55,124 nucleotides of DNA from Verrucomicrobiales bacterium (GTDB lineage: Bacteria; Verrucomicrobiota; Verrucomicrobiia; Verrucomicrobiales; DEV007), in assembly GCA_024638765.1 (NCBI GenBank), contig JAHEJT010000016.1, forward strand, positions 1 to 55,124, given 5' to 3'. The position numbers and the translations under genes were made by a program. The notes below the pieces were generated by a model. That model was not told the DNA's origin. It searched no databases and saw only the letters and a list, made by a program, of their open reading frames with translations. Below are positions 29,069-40,133 of this stretch, in pieces. Each line of letters begins with the position of its first letter. The first letter of the stretch is position 1.

Positions 29069-30448
29069 ATGAAGTGCGCCGGAAATTCACGGACTACGGC
29101 CAGGGTCCTATCTTGCATGATCCCGGTCTTGTGGGCGCTGGCGGCCGCAGTTTCCGCGGATGACTCGGAATGGAAGATCGGTTTAGCGACGGCCAGGATC
29201 ACGCCCGATGCGCCCGTCTTTATGTCCGGGTACGCATCGCGGGATCACCCCTCCGAAGGAATCGTTTCGGATCTCTTCGTCAAGGCATTGGCTTTGACCG
29301 ATGGCGCCGGCAAACGCGCGGTCCTCGTCACCAGCGATCTCATCGGATTCCGCGGCGACGTCGCCAAGCCTATTTGCGAGCGAATTGAAGCGGAGACAGG
29401 ACTGGCGCGGGACGCGATCTTGTTGAACTCCTCCCATACCCACACGGGACCGTCCACTTCTGCGCAATCGGTTATTTCGGGGAAAATGACGCAAGTGGAT
29501 GCGGCGAGGGTCTACGAATATACCGAGTGGTTCTCCGATCGCGTCGTGGGAGTGGTCAAAGAAGCCATCGCGGCCGAGCCGCAGCCCTCCGTGCTGACAC
29601 GCGGCCTGGGCGTCGCCCACTTCGTGATGAACCGGAGAGAGGTCACGGACCAGGGGGTTATCCTGGGAGTCAATCCGCGAGGACCGGCGGACCGCAGCGT
29701 CCCGGTTTTGAAATTTACGAGCCCGGACGGCAAGGAATTGATCGCGGTCGTTTTCCAAGCTGCCGCCCATAACACCACCCTGGGAGGAAAGTTTTACCAG
29801 ATCTGCGGCGATTACGCGGGGTTCTCACAGCAATATGTGCAGGAAAAATATCCGGGGACACAGGCCATGTTCATGCTGGGGTGCGCCGGAGATGCCAATC
29901 CCTATCCGCGGGGCACCCTGGAATTAGCCCGGCAACACGGCGAGGCGTTAGGCGCGGAAGTCTGCAGGGTCCTGGAAGAAGGAAAACTGACGCCGGTCGC
30001 CGGGCCTTTACGAACGGAGCTGAAATGGGTGGATCTGCCCCTCCAATCTCTCGGAAGCAAAAAAGAAATCCGCAAGCTCGCGATGGGGCGCGGCGGCTGG
30101 CGGCAATTCGTGGCCGGCAAGATGATGGAGTTCCATGAGAGTGGCGAGACGGCGGCCACAAAATACACCGCGCCGTTTGCGCTCTGGAAATTTGGCGAAG
30201 ACCTGACGCTCGTGGGCCTGCCCGGCGAAGTCGTCGTCGATTATGTTTTCATGATCGAGAAAGCCCTCGGCCGGGAGCACCGCTTGTGGATTTCCGCTTA
30301 TTGCAACGATGTCTTTGGATACCTGCCCTCGGCGCGGGTGCTGCGCGAAGGCGGATACGAGACACGCGGGGTTTACACCGGGGTGGGATTATTTACACCC
30401 GAGGCCGAGAAAGTCGCCGTGGATGCAATCAAGGGGATGGGTAAATAG
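29069..30448 (+). CDS. Secreted neutral/alkaline ceramidase-like protein
   Basis: The protein has 459 residues with a signal peptide ending AAAVSADDS (about residue 30). The neutral-ceramidase N-terminal domain is recognisable from IGLATARITPDAPVFMSGYASRDHPSEGI, the zinc-binding NSSHTHTGPS (H123, H125) and FQAAAHNTTLGG. Classical neutral ceramidases have about 650-750 residues with a C-terminal Ig-like domain; this one lacks that domain, so true ceramidase activity is not assured. Similar short proteins are common in PVC genomes next to sulfatases. The TAG stop belongs to a repeat that fills the space to the convergent DUF1501 gene. Confidence 0.83.
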   Translation: MKCAGNSRTTARVLSCMIPVLWALAAAVSADDSEWKIGLATARITPDAPVFMSGYASRDHPSEGIVSDLFVKALALTDGAGKRAVLVTSDLIGFRGDVAKPICERIEAETGLARDAILLNSSHTHTGPSTSAQSVISGKMTQVDAARVYEYTEWFSDRVVGVVKEAIAAEPQPSVLTRGLGVAHFVMNRREVTDQGVILGVNPRGPADRSVPVLKFTSPDGKELIAVVFQAAAHNTTLGGKFYQICGDYAGFSQQYVQEKYPGTQAMFMLGCAGDANPYPRGTLELARQHGEALGAEVCRVLEEGKLTPVAGPLRTELKWVDLPLQSLGSKKEIRKLAMGRGGWRQFVAGKMMEFHESGETAATKYTAPFALWKFGEDLTLVGLPGEVVVDYVFMIEKALGREHRLWISAYCNDVFGYLPSARVLREGGYETRGVYTGVGLFTPEAEKVAVDAIKGMGK

Positions 30449-30499
30449 GACAGCCATCCTGGTTGTCCCTGGACAGCTCCCGACGAGTCGGGATCCTAC
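30446..30499. repeat. REP pair (BIME-like) filling a convergent intergenic space
   Basis: ATAG-GACAGCC-ATCC-TGGTTGTCC is followed by an inverted element that reads on the minus strand GTAG-GATCCCGAC-TC-GTCGGGAGC. The left TAG (30446-30448) is the stop codon of the ceramidase-like gene; the right TAG (30496-30498, minus) is the stop codon of the DUF1501 gene. The two stop codons and the 47 bases between them are therefore all repeat. Confidence 0.75.
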
Positions 30500-31881
30500 A
30501 TCAAGATCTCCCGCACGACCCTGCCGTGGACATCCGTGAGGCGAAAGTCCCTGCCCGCGTAATTGTAGGTGAGGCGTTCGTGGTCCATGCCGAGGAGGTG
30601 GAGGATGGTCGCGTGGAGATCGTGCATGTGGACCTTGTCCTGGACAGCCTGGAAACCGAATTCGTCGGTGCTGCCGTGGGCGTATCCGGGTTTCACGCCC
30701 CCGCCGGCGAGCCAGGTGGTAAAGCCCCGGGGATTGTGGTCGCGCCCGTTCTTGTTTTGCGAAAAAGGCGTGCGGCCGAATTCGCCGCCCCACCAGACGA
30801 GAGTATCGTCGAGCAGTCCGCGGCGCTTGAGATCCGCAAGGAGGCCGGCGATGGGTTTGTCCACCTGGCCTGCGAGTTCCTCGTGCTTGGGCATGTCGTT
30901 GTGTTGGTCCCAGACGGGGGTGGCCGAGTTGTCGCAGTGGCTGATCTGGATGTAGCGGACGCCGGATTCGGCGAGTTGGCGGGCCGCGATGCATTGGCGG
31001 GCGAATCCGTCAGTGGGCTCGGCGCCGACGCCGTAGAGCTCACGGGTTTCCGGGGTTTCGCGGTCGAGATCGACGATATTTCCGGCGTGGTTCTGCATGC
31101 GCCAGGCCATTTCGAGAGAATCGATGGCACCGTCGAGTTGGGGATCGTGGTTGGCCTTGAGCTGGGCCTGGTTGAGAGAGCGGAGGAAGTTGAATTCGCG
31201 TTCCTGGTCGGCGGCGGGGAGGGAACTGTGGATGTGGCGGATCTCGGGGGCGGCGTTGGGATTTCCCGGGTGGCCGAGCACTGTGCCCTGGAAGGAGGCC
31301 GGGAGAAAGGCGTTGCCGTAATTGCGTGGGCCGCCTTTGTTGGCAGGGGGATTGACTGTGACAAAGGAGGGAAGGTTTTCGTTGTCGGAACCGAGACCGT
31401 AGCTGATCCAGGCGCCGACCGAGGGTCGGACCAGCGAGGTCGATCCGGTGTGGAGAAAAATCGTCGCCGGCCCGTGGGCGACGCCCTCGGTGTGCATGCC
31501 GTGGAGGAAGCAGAGATCGTCGACGTGTTCGGCGACATGGGGGAAGAGAGTGGAAACCTGGCGGCCGCACTGCCCGTGGTGGGCGAAATCCCACAGGGGT
31601 TTGAAGACTTTTCGCGATTCGACCTGGCGGGTGCGGGGGACGTGGAAGTCGACCATCTTGCCGTCGTTGGCGAAGAGCGCGGGTTTGTAATCGAAAGTGT
31701 CGACCTGGCTGGGACCGCCCTGCATGAAGATGAAGATGACGCGCTTGGCGCGCGCCGGGTGCATGGTCGTGGGCGGGGCGGCCGCGAGGCGATGGGCCGT
31801 GCCCGAGAAGGCGAGGTATCCGAAGCCGCAGGCCGCGGATCGAAGCCATTGTCGGCGGGAGAAGTTGCTGGGATGGTCCAT
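30496..31881 (-). CDS. DUF1501 protein with Tat-type signal
   Basis: This 461-residue protein starts with a twin-arginine signal (FSRRQWLRSAACGFGYLAFSG). The DUF1501 pattern RVIFIFMQGGPSQVDTFDYKP, LFPHVAEHVDDLCFLHGM, ISHCDNSATPVWDQHNDM and LVWWGGEFGRTPFSQNKNGRDHNP is clear; the fold is related to alkaline phosphatase/sulfatase. DUF1501 genes normally follow a DUF1549/DUF1553 gene, as here (11 bases apart, same strand). The function of the pair is unknown; it is very expanded in Planctomycetes and Verrucomicrobia. Its stop codon is part of the repeat at 30446-30499. Confidence 0.93.
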   Translation of the reverse strand: MDHPSNFSRRQWLRSAACGFGYLAFSGTAHRLAAAPPTTMHPARAKRVIFIFMQGGPSQVDTFDYKPALFANDGKMVDFHVPRTRQVESRKVFKPLWDFAHHGQCGRQVSTLFPHVAEHVDDLCFLHGMHTEGVAHGPATIFLHTGSTSLVRPSVGAWISYGLGSDNENLPSFVTVNPPANKGGPRNYGNAFLPASFQGTVLGHPGNPNAAPEIRHIHSSLPAADQEREFNFLRSLNQAQLKANHDPQLDGAIDSLEMAWRMQNHAGNIVDLDRETPETRELYGVGAEPTDGFARQCIAARQLAESGVRYIQISHCDNSATPVWDQHNDMPKHEELAGQVDKPIAGLLADLKRRGLLDDTLVWWGGEFGRTPFSQNKNGRDHNPRGFTTWLAGGGVKPGYAHGSTDEFGFQAVQDKVHMHDLHATILHLLGMDHERLTYNYAGRDFRLTDVHGRVVREILM

Positions 31882-31892
31882 CGGGATGCTGG

Positions 31893-34787
<2,895 letters not shown>

Positions 34788-34887
34788 GACGACAGATTAG
34801 GCCGCACCGGTCCCCGTTTCAAGGGTCTCCGGACAGGAAAGCCATCGGTTGCATTACGGTCGATTCGCCGTTTAGGATGGAAAACCG

Positions 34888-36342
34888 ATGATCTCCCTGT
34901 TGCTCAGGAGCCTTTTGTTCCCGGCACTCGTGGCCGCCGCCGTCGCGGCGGAACGGCCGAACATCCTGTGGATCGTGTCCGATGATTTGGGCATTGAACT
35001 GGGCTGTTACGGGGAGCCCGCCGTGCAGACGCCGCACCTCGATCGATTGGCGGCGGAGGGCGTGCGGTTCACGAATGCGTTTGCGACTTCTCCGGTTTGT
35101 TCTTCGGCGCGCAGCGCCTTGATCACCGGGATGTATCAAACCTCCATCGGCGCCCATCATCACCGGACACGAAAGAAAAAACCCCTGCCGAAGGGCGTGC
35201 GGCCGGTCACCGAGCATTTCCGGAAGGCCGGGTATTTCGTGTCCAACGGCAGCAGCGCGTCCGGCCTCAACAATCTCGGGAAAACGGATTACAATTTTTA
35301 TGTCGCGAATGAGAAGGCGATGTTCGATGGCACCGACTGGACGCAGCGCAGTGAGGGGCAGCCCTTCTTCGCGCAGGTGCAAATCAAGGAACCGCATCGG
35401 GTGTTCCCGATCGTCGGTGATGACGTGATCGATGCCAAGGATGTGCGGCTTCCGCCCATGTATCCCGATCATCCCGTGGCGCGCGCCGATTGGCGCAATT
35501 ACCTGGCTGCGATCCAGATCATGGATGCACAGGTCGGCACCGTGTTGCAACGCCTGGATGACGAAGGGCTCGCCGAGAACACCGTCGTGCTTTTTTTCGG
35601 TGACCATGGCCGTCCACACTTGCGCGGCAAGCAGTGGCTTTACGACGGCGGGATTCACATTCCGCTGATCATGCGCTGGCCCGGAAAATTGAAGGCCGGG
35701 ACCGTCGATAATCGACTGGTCAGCATGATCGATTTTGCCCCCACCAGCCTGGCGGCGGCGGGGATCCCGGTCCCGGAGAACATGCAGGGGATCGATATCA
35801 ATGCGGATAAGGCGTTGGCACACTGGGAGATATACGCGGCCCGCGACCGCTGCGGAGACGCCATCGACCGGATCCGCTGCGTCCGCAGCGGCCGGTATAA
35901 GTACATCCGCAATTTCATGCCGGAGGTCCCTTACATGGTGCACAGCGGCTACAAGAAGTCGGCTTACCCGGTGTGGACGCTCATGGAGGTGTTGCACGCG
36001 CGCGGCGAGTTGCAACTGGAGCACCGCCTCTGGATGTCGCCGCGGCGTTGGGAAGAGGAGTTATACGATTTAAAAAGTGATCCGCATGAACTGCTCAGCG
36101 TAGCCGGTGATCCGGCGTATGAAAAAGTGCTCGTGGAATTGCGGGATAAACTGGATGGATGGATCCGCGAGACCGGCGACCAGGGCGCGGAAGTCGAGGG
36201 GGACGCGCGGTTTTATCGGGGATTGAAAGCGGAGAAACGGCGCTCTTATGCCCGCACCATGCAAAAGCGAGGGCTGGATCCGGACGTGCGGCCGGATTAC
36301 TATTTACGATGGTGGGAAGAGCAGTTGGGGGTGGGTCCTTAG
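34888..36342 (+). CDS. Secreted sulfatase (family S1)
   Basis: The 484-residue protein has a signal peptide ending VAAAVAAE and the sulfatase start RPNILWIVSDDLGIELGCYG (metal aspartates D32, D33). The active-site signature is C71-S-S-A-R75 followed by SALITGMY; C71 would be oxidised to formylglycine. The third residue is S where the classical motif has P or A; CSSAR is nonetheless seen in a branch related to heparan N-sulfatases. FFGDHGRPHLRGKQW supplies the second metal site. The substrate is unknown. No formylglycine-generating enzyme is in the window. A REP with a cognate RAYT gene begins right at its stop codon. Confidence 0.92.
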   Translation: MISLLLRSLLFPALVAAAVAAERPNILWIVSDDLGIELGCYGEPAVQTPHLDRLAAEGVRFTNAFATSPVCSSARSALITGMYQTSIGAHHHRTRKKKPLPKGVRPVTEHFRKAGYFVSNGSSASGLNNLGKTDYNFYVANEKAMFDGTDWTQRSEGQPFFAQVQIKEPHRVFPIVGDDVIDAKDVRLPPMYPDHPVARADWRNYLAAIQIMDAQVGTVLQRLDDEGLAENTVVLFFGDHGRPHLRGKQWLYDGGIHIPLIMRWPGKLKAGTVDNRLVSMIDFAPTSLAAAGIPVPENMQGIDINADKALAHWEIYAARDRCGDAIDRIRCVRSGRYKYIRNFMPEVPYMVHSGYKKSAYPVWTLMEVLHARGELQLEHRLWMSPRRWEEELYDLKSDPHELLSVAGDPAYEKVLVELRDKLDGWIRETGDQGAEVEGDARFYRGLKAEKRRSYARTMQKRGLDPDVRPDYYLRWWEEQLGVGP

Positions 36343-36375
36343 GAGTGCGGCAGTTCTCCTGCCGCTTTCGAATTT
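36343..36375 (+). repeat. REP element A1, 5' of the RAYT gene
   Basis: GGAGTGCGGCAGTTCTCCTG continues with CCGCTTTCGAATTT; the palindrome is CGGCAG/CTGCCG with a loop of five to seven bases. It begins at the base after the TAG stop of the sulfatase. Copies A2 (37058-37088) and inverted A3 (37114-37139) lie on the other side of the RAYT gene. Confidence 0.8.
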
Positions 36376-36441
36376 GCCGACCCTCACTTCAAGAGAGTAT
36401 CGGGTGAACGGCCCTTGACTCGATGGGAGCGGCTTGCAAAA

Positions 36442-36457
36442 CTGTTCTTATGAACAG
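36442..36457. promoter_or_regulatory. Palindrome over the RAYT start codon
   Basis: CTGTTC-TTAT-GAACAG, a perfect 6-bp inverted repeat whose centre contains the ATG (36450-36452). It could be an operator or a translation-blocking hairpin for the transposase gene. Confidence 0.35.
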
Positions 36458-37028
36458 TAGCAGAATTGGAACCAAAACCTCTTGGCATCATGCGCCGCTA
36501 CACATCTTCCAACCGGGCTCCATTTATATGATAACCGGAGGAACTCTCGGAAGACGGCACCTCTTTCGTGGACGGGAACGCCTTCGATTGCTAGAGTCTG
36601 TTTTCTTTGATGTTATCACGTGTCGCGACTGGGAACTCCGGGCGTGGGCTTTGTTTTCCAACCATTACCACTTCGTAGGAAGAGCGCCGGAAAAGGATGG
36701 GGACATCGGGCTCTTGATGAAGCATTTCCATTCTGAAGCCAGCAAGGAATTGAATAGGATGGATGCTATAGCGGGCAGGAAGGTGATGTATCAATACTGG
36801 GATAAATGTCTGACTTTCGAAAAAAGTTACTATGCACGCAGGAACTACGTGATGCACAATCCAGTTCGCCATGGCCTGGTTTCCGTCGCTGAGGACTATC
36901 CCTTCTGTTCCGCAGGATGGTTTCGAAACAATTTCCAGAATGCCTTCAGAAGCAAAGTTGGTTCATTCAAACATGACCGTCTCAATGAGAAAGATGACTT
37001 CGAGCCAGTTTGGGATGAAAGTGCCTAG
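36450..37028 (+). CDS. REP-associated tyrosine transposase (RAYT, Y1/HUH family)
   Basis: From the ATG at 36450 the protein has 192 residues. It matches the IS200/Y1 transposase domain of RAYTs: an early strand PGSIYMITGGT, the HUH motif as HYH (72-74 in FSNHYHFVGRAP), and a C-terminal helix with the candidate catalytic tyrosines Y127/Y128/Y133 in SYYARRNYVMHNPVRHGLV, a RAYT signature. RAYTs are single-copy domesticated transposases that nick and may disperse REP palindromes. Here three REPs with matching sequence flank the gene, one upstream and two downstream (one inverted). The gene is intact. It separates the sulfatase from the FAD oxidoreductase, so it may have entered this cluster with its REPs. 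Confidence 0.88.
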   Translation: MNSSRIGTKTSWHHAPLHIFQPGSIYMITGGTLGRRHLFRGRERLRLLESVFFDVITCRDWELRAWALFSNHYHFVGRAPEKDGDIGLLMKHFHSEASKELNRMDAIAGRKVMYQYWDKCLTFEKSYYARRNYVMHNPVRHGLVSVAEDYPFCSAGWFRNNFQNAFRSKVGSFKHDRLNEKDDFEPVWDESA

Positions 37029-37057
37029 ATGCATGGCGGTGGAACTGCCTTTAGACG

Positions 37058-37088
37058 GTCGGCAGTCCTCCTGCCGCTGTCGAAATTG
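37058..37088 (+). repeat. REP element A2
   Basis: GTCGGCAGTCCTCCTGCCGC then TGTCGAAATTG; same palindrome and right flank (TTCGAA/GTCGAA) as A1. It lies 30 bases behind the RAYT stop. Confidence 0.75.
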
Positions 37089-37113
37089 CGTGGATCTATC
37101 CGCCAGAAGAAAA

Positions 37114-37139
37114 GTGGCAGCAGAACTGCCGCACTCCGA
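37114..37139 (-). repeat. REP element A3, inverted
   Basis: Read on the minus strand it is CGGAGTGCGGCAGTTCTGCT then GCCAC, matching A1 in 22 of 25 positions. A2 and A3 together form an inverted BIME-like pair immediately in front of the FAD oxidoreductase start. Confidence 0.75.
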
Positions 37140-37143
37140 AGGA

Positions 37144-39438
37144 TTGCTTCGCAATCATGTGTTGCTCTCGGTGTTGGGATTATTATTAGTGGCAATGATG
37201 AGCGCCCGCGCCGACACCGTCCTCGTGGAAGCCGAGAGCTTCTCGGAGCACGGGGGATGGATGCTGGACACCCAGTTCATCGAGATCGTGGGATCGCCCT
37301 ATTTGATCGCCCACGGCATGGGCCGGCCGGTCGAGGACGCGGTGACCGCGGTGCGGATTTCCGAGGCGGGCAAATACCGGATCTGGGTGCGGACAAAGCA
37401 ATGGACCGGGCCGTGGAATACGGAGCAGGCGCCGGGCAAGTTTCAGGTAAGTGTCGCAGGCAAGCCGCTCGAGAAGGTTTTCGGGGCGGAAGGCGCCGAA
37501 TGGTTCTGGGAAGATGGCGGCGAAGTAGAGTTGCCGGCCGGCGACGTTGAATTGGGATTGCATGACCTCACCGGTTTCGACGGTCGCTGTGACGCGATCG
37601 TTTTCAGTAATGAACCCGGGTTCGTGCCGGACAACACGAGCGAAGTCTTGCCCGCTTGGCGCCTTGCGCTCCTGGGTTTGCCTGCGGAGCCTGTGGACGC
37701 CGGAGATTTCGATCTCGTGGTTGTGGGTGGAGGCTACGCCGGAACGGGCGCCGCGATTTCGGCCGCGCGCATGGGCTTGCGCGTGGCCCTGGTGCAAAAT
37801 CGGGAGGTGCTCGGGGGCAACGGGAGTTCGGAGGTGCGCGTTTGGGCAAAGGGGAACACGCCCTCGGGGCTCTACCCGGTCGGCGACATCATCCGCGAGC
37901 TGGAGGATCACGCTTCGGCGTCGCCCGCGCCCTACGCGGAATGGGAGGACGACAAGAAGGAGCGAATCGTGCGTGATGAAAAGTTGATTTCACTTTTCCT
38001 GGGGCATCATGCCTTTCGTGTGGTCAAGGATGGAGAGGACCGGATCGCGGCGGTCCAAGCGCTCGATGTGCGCACCAGCGAGGTCAGAGAGTTCCGCGCG
38101 CCGTTCTTTGTCGACAGCACCGGCCACGGCTTCATCGGGATGTGGGCCGGCGCGGACCGGGAAATGATCCCGGGCGGGCGCATGGGAATGAGCAACATGT
38201 GGATGTGGCGTCTCACGGAGGAGGAAAAGGATTTCCCGGAGACGCCCTGGGCCCTGGATCTTGCGGAAGGCGATTTCCCGTATCCCACGCGATTTCACGC
38301 GCAATGGTTCTGGGAGAGCGGGTTCGACAAGCATCCGCTGGAAGATCTCGAGGAGATCCGCGACTGGAATTTGCGGGCCGCTTACGGGGCCTGGAACGCG
38401 ATCAAGAACAAGGGCGCTTACGCGGATTACGACGAGACCGGAGAAGGGCACGCCAAGGCGGAGTTGCAGTGGCTCGCCTATATCGGCGGACCGCGCGAGA
38501 CGCAGCAGCTTCTCGGGGACATCATCCTCTCGGAGCCCGACATCCTCGAAGGGAGGAGTTGGCCGGACGCGGCCGTGCTCTCGACCTGGTCGATCGACCT
38601 GCATTATCCGAAAAAGGAGTATCTCGCGGCTTACCCGGACAATCCTTTCATTTCGATCGCGGAGCACGGGAAGGGTGTCGACCGGAAGAAAGGCTATCCC
38701 GTGCCCTACCGCTGCTTCTACTCGCGAAACATAGGGAATCTCTTTATGGCGGGCCGGAACATCAGCGTGACGCACAAGGCGCTGGGGACGGTCCGGGTCA
38801 TGAAGACCTGCGGCATGATGGGCGTCGTGGTGGGCAAGGCCGCCGCGATCGCGGTGAAGCGGGATTCGACGCCGCGCGGCGTTTACGAGGACCACCTCGA
38901 TGAATTGATTTCGCTGATGAAACTGCCGGGCCGGATGCGTCGCGACAGCCTGGAAGGGCCTTTTTACGAGGACGAATCTCTGCCGAGGCTGACGCCGCCG
39001 GAGTTCGAGTTCATGGATCCCGCGGATCTGGCGGGTATCGTCATTGACGACGACCAGGCGGTGCTCAAAGGAAACTGGAAAGGGGGCGAAGGCCTCAAGG
39101 GATACATCGGCGATCAATATCGATACGCAGCGAAAGACAGCGGCGCCGAGGCGCGGTATCCGTTCACGGTCAAAGAGACCGGGCGTTACGAAGTGCGTAT
39201 GTCTTATCAGCCGCATGAGAATCGCGGGAGCGCGACCCCGGTTACGGTTGAGGGCGCCCGGGAGGGGGCGGCCACGGTGCGGGTCAATCAGCAAGTGAAG
39301 GCGCCCCTGGAGCACGGATTTATCTCCCTTGGGGAGTTTACCTTTGAGCGCGGCAAAGCCGCGGCCGTCGTCATCGGCACCGCGGATGCGGGCGGCAGCG
39401 CCCATGCCGACGCGGTCCAAGTGGTGAAAATAGAGTAA
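37144..39438 (+). CDS. Secreted FAD-dependent oxidoreductase with golvesin-type C-terminal domain
   Basis: The TTG at 37144 gives a 764-residue protein with a good signal peptide (MLRNHVLLSVLGLLLVAMMS, then ARA). The frame is open far upstream, but that part runs through REP elements and the RAYT 3' end, so it is rejected. Domains: an N-terminal beta-rich CBM-like domain (about 25-180; VLVEAESFSEHGGW), an FAD_oxidored domain with the dinucleotide motif GGGYAG (195-200) and the FAD-end motif IGNLFMAGRNISVTHKALG, and a golvesin/xanthan-lyase-like domain (about 630-764; GRYEVRMSYQPHENRGSATPV). The substrate is unknown; homologues are typical of PVC polysaccharide-degradation loci. The N-terminal part upstream of the domain may have been replaced by the REP insertion. 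Confidence 0.85.
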   Translation: MLRNHVLLSVLGLLLVAMMSARADTVLVEAESFSEHGGWMLDTQFIEIVGSPYLIAHGMGRPVEDAVTAVRISEAGKYRIWVRTKQWTGPWNTEQAPGKFQVSVAGKPLEKVFGAEGAEWFWEDGGEVELPAGDVELGLHDLTGFDGRCDAIVFSNEPGFVPDNTSEVLPAWRLALLGLPAEPVDAGDFDLVVVGGGYAGTGAAISAARMGLRVALVQNREVLGGNGSSEVRVWAKGNTPSGLYPVGDIIRELEDHASASPAPYAEWEDDKKERIVRDEKLISLFLGHHAFRVVKDGEDRIAAVQALDVRTSEVREFRAPFFVDSTGHGFIGMWAGADREMIPGGRMGMSNMWMWRLTEEEKDFPETPWALDLAEGDFPYPTRFHAQWFWESGFDKHPLEDLEEIRDWNLRAAYGAWNAIKNKGAYADYDETGEGHAKAELQWLAYIGGPRETQQLLGDIILSEPDILEGRSWPDAAVLSTWSIDLHYPKKEYLAAYPDNPFISIAEHGKGVDRKKGYPVPYRCFYSRNIGNLFMAGRNISVTHKALGTVRVMKTCGMMGVVVGKAAAIAVKRDSTPRGVYEDHLDELISLMKLPGRMRRDSLEGPFYEDESLPRLTPPEFEFMDPADLAGIVIDDDQAVLKGNWKGGEGLKGYIGDQYRYAAKDSGAEARYPFTVKETGRYEVRMSYQPHENRGSATPVTVEGAREGAATVRVNQQVKAPLEHGFISLGEFTFERGKAAAVVIGTADAGGSAHADAVQVVKIE

Positions 39439-39518
39439 CAGCGACGGCCTGTTTTTATGGGGCTCGGTTCATTACCCAGCTCGGGGATCCGCTGGAAATT
39501 ATTACACCATTGGGCAGC

Positions 39519-39561
39519 AGAAGCTTCCCCTCTCCCTCTGGGAGAGGGTTAGGGTGAGGGG
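39519..39561 (+). repeat. CCCTCTCCCTCTGGGAGAGGG repeat, copy 1
   Basis: AGAAGCTTCCCCTCTCCCTC continues TGGGAGAGGGTTAGGGTGAGGGG. The palindromic core CCCTCTCCC-TCT-GGGAGAGGG is one of the widespread small bacterial repeats. It ends eight bases before the DUF559 start. Confidence 0.85.
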
Positions 39562-39569
39562 AATCGGTA

Positions 39570-39950
39570 ATGAGCAGAGCCCGCGCACTTCGAAAAAAAT
39601 CGACGGATGCCGAAATTAAACTGTGGTCGCACCTGCGCGATCGCAGATTAGCCGGACACAAGTTTCGGCGTCAGCATCCAGTTGACGCATACGGCCTCGA
39701 TTTCTTTTGCTTCGAAAAAAACCTGGCGGTGGAGGTTGATGGTTCCGGGAATGCCGAGGTAAAAGGAAAGGCGCACGATGAGGAGAGGGATGCGTATCTG
39801 AAATCAAAGGGAATTCGCGTGATTCGCTTTGCGAACTGGGACGTCTTTGAAGAACTAGATTCTGTTTTAGAAAGAATCAGCCGGGAGTTAAGGGTGAGGG
39901 AATCGAAATCCGGACAGGAAGAGCCGAGACGAGAATCGCCCTCACCCTAG
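39570..39950 (+). CDS. DUF559 (Vsr-like endonuclease fold) protein
   Basis: The protein has 126 residues and the DUF559 pattern: ARALRKKSTDAEIKLWSHLRDRR, KFRRQHPVDAYGLDFFCFEKNLAVEVDG, RDAYLKSKGIRVIRFANWDVFEELD. D44, E55 and D57 form the nuclease-like acidic core of the PD-(D/E)XK/Vsr-type fold. Activity is unproven for the family. The gene is embedded between copies of the CCCTCTCCC palindromic repeat: copy 1 ends eight bases upstream, and the inverted copy 2 supplies its last codons and its TAG stop. Such flanking is common for DUF559 genes in other genomes, so gene and repeat may move together. Confidence 0.87.
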   Translation: MSRARALRKKSTDAEIKLWSHLRDRRLAGHKFRRQHPVDAYGLDFFCFEKNLAVEVDGSGNAEVKGKAHDEERDAYLKSKGIRVIRFANWDVFEELDSVLERISRELRVRESKSGQEEPRRESPSP

Positions 39951-39972
39951 CCCTCTCCCAGAGGGAGAGGGG
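39939..39972 (-). repeat. CCCTCTCCC palindromic repeat, copy 2 (inverted)
   Basis: CCCTCACCCTAGCCCTCTCC continues CAGAGGGAGAGGGG, inverted to copy 1. Its CCTAGCC supplies the TAG stop codon (39948-39950) of the DUF559 gene. Confidence 0.85.
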
Positions 39973-40087
39973 ATGCCTGCTTCACATTACAGTGAAATTC
40001 CTTTATCCATCGGGTGTGGTCTTTGCCCGAAAGAATAGTGCCGTTCTCGTCGACTGGGAGCGATCTTCAAGATGGCGGCGGACTTTC

Positions 40088-40103
40088 TTGGCACGTGGAT
40101 AGC
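40088..40103 (+). promoter_or_regulatory. Candidate sigma-54 promoter
   Basis: TTGGCACG-TGGA-TAGC matches the sigma-54 consensus TTGGCACG-N4-TTGC except for one base, with the GG and GC at the required 12-base spacing. It lies about 120 bases before the NosR-like gene. The repeat copy 3 falls between them. A chance match cannot be excluded. Confidence 0.35.
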
Positions 40104-40133
40104 TGTGCTCGAATCAAGATCAAATCATCCGAA

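Noticed and set aside
34819-36024. 401-codon minus-strand frame opposite the sulfatase
   Set aside because: Antisense shadow; the plus strand encodes the sulfatase with signal peptide and active site.
36871-37143. N-terminal extension of the FAD oxidoreductase from 36871
   Set aside because: It would overlap the RAYT gene in another frame and run through REP elements; a clear signal peptide starts at 37144.
37990-39420. 476-codon minus-strand frame opposite the FAD oxidoreductase
   Set aside because: Arginine/histidine-rich shadow of a GC-rich gene, no family pattern.
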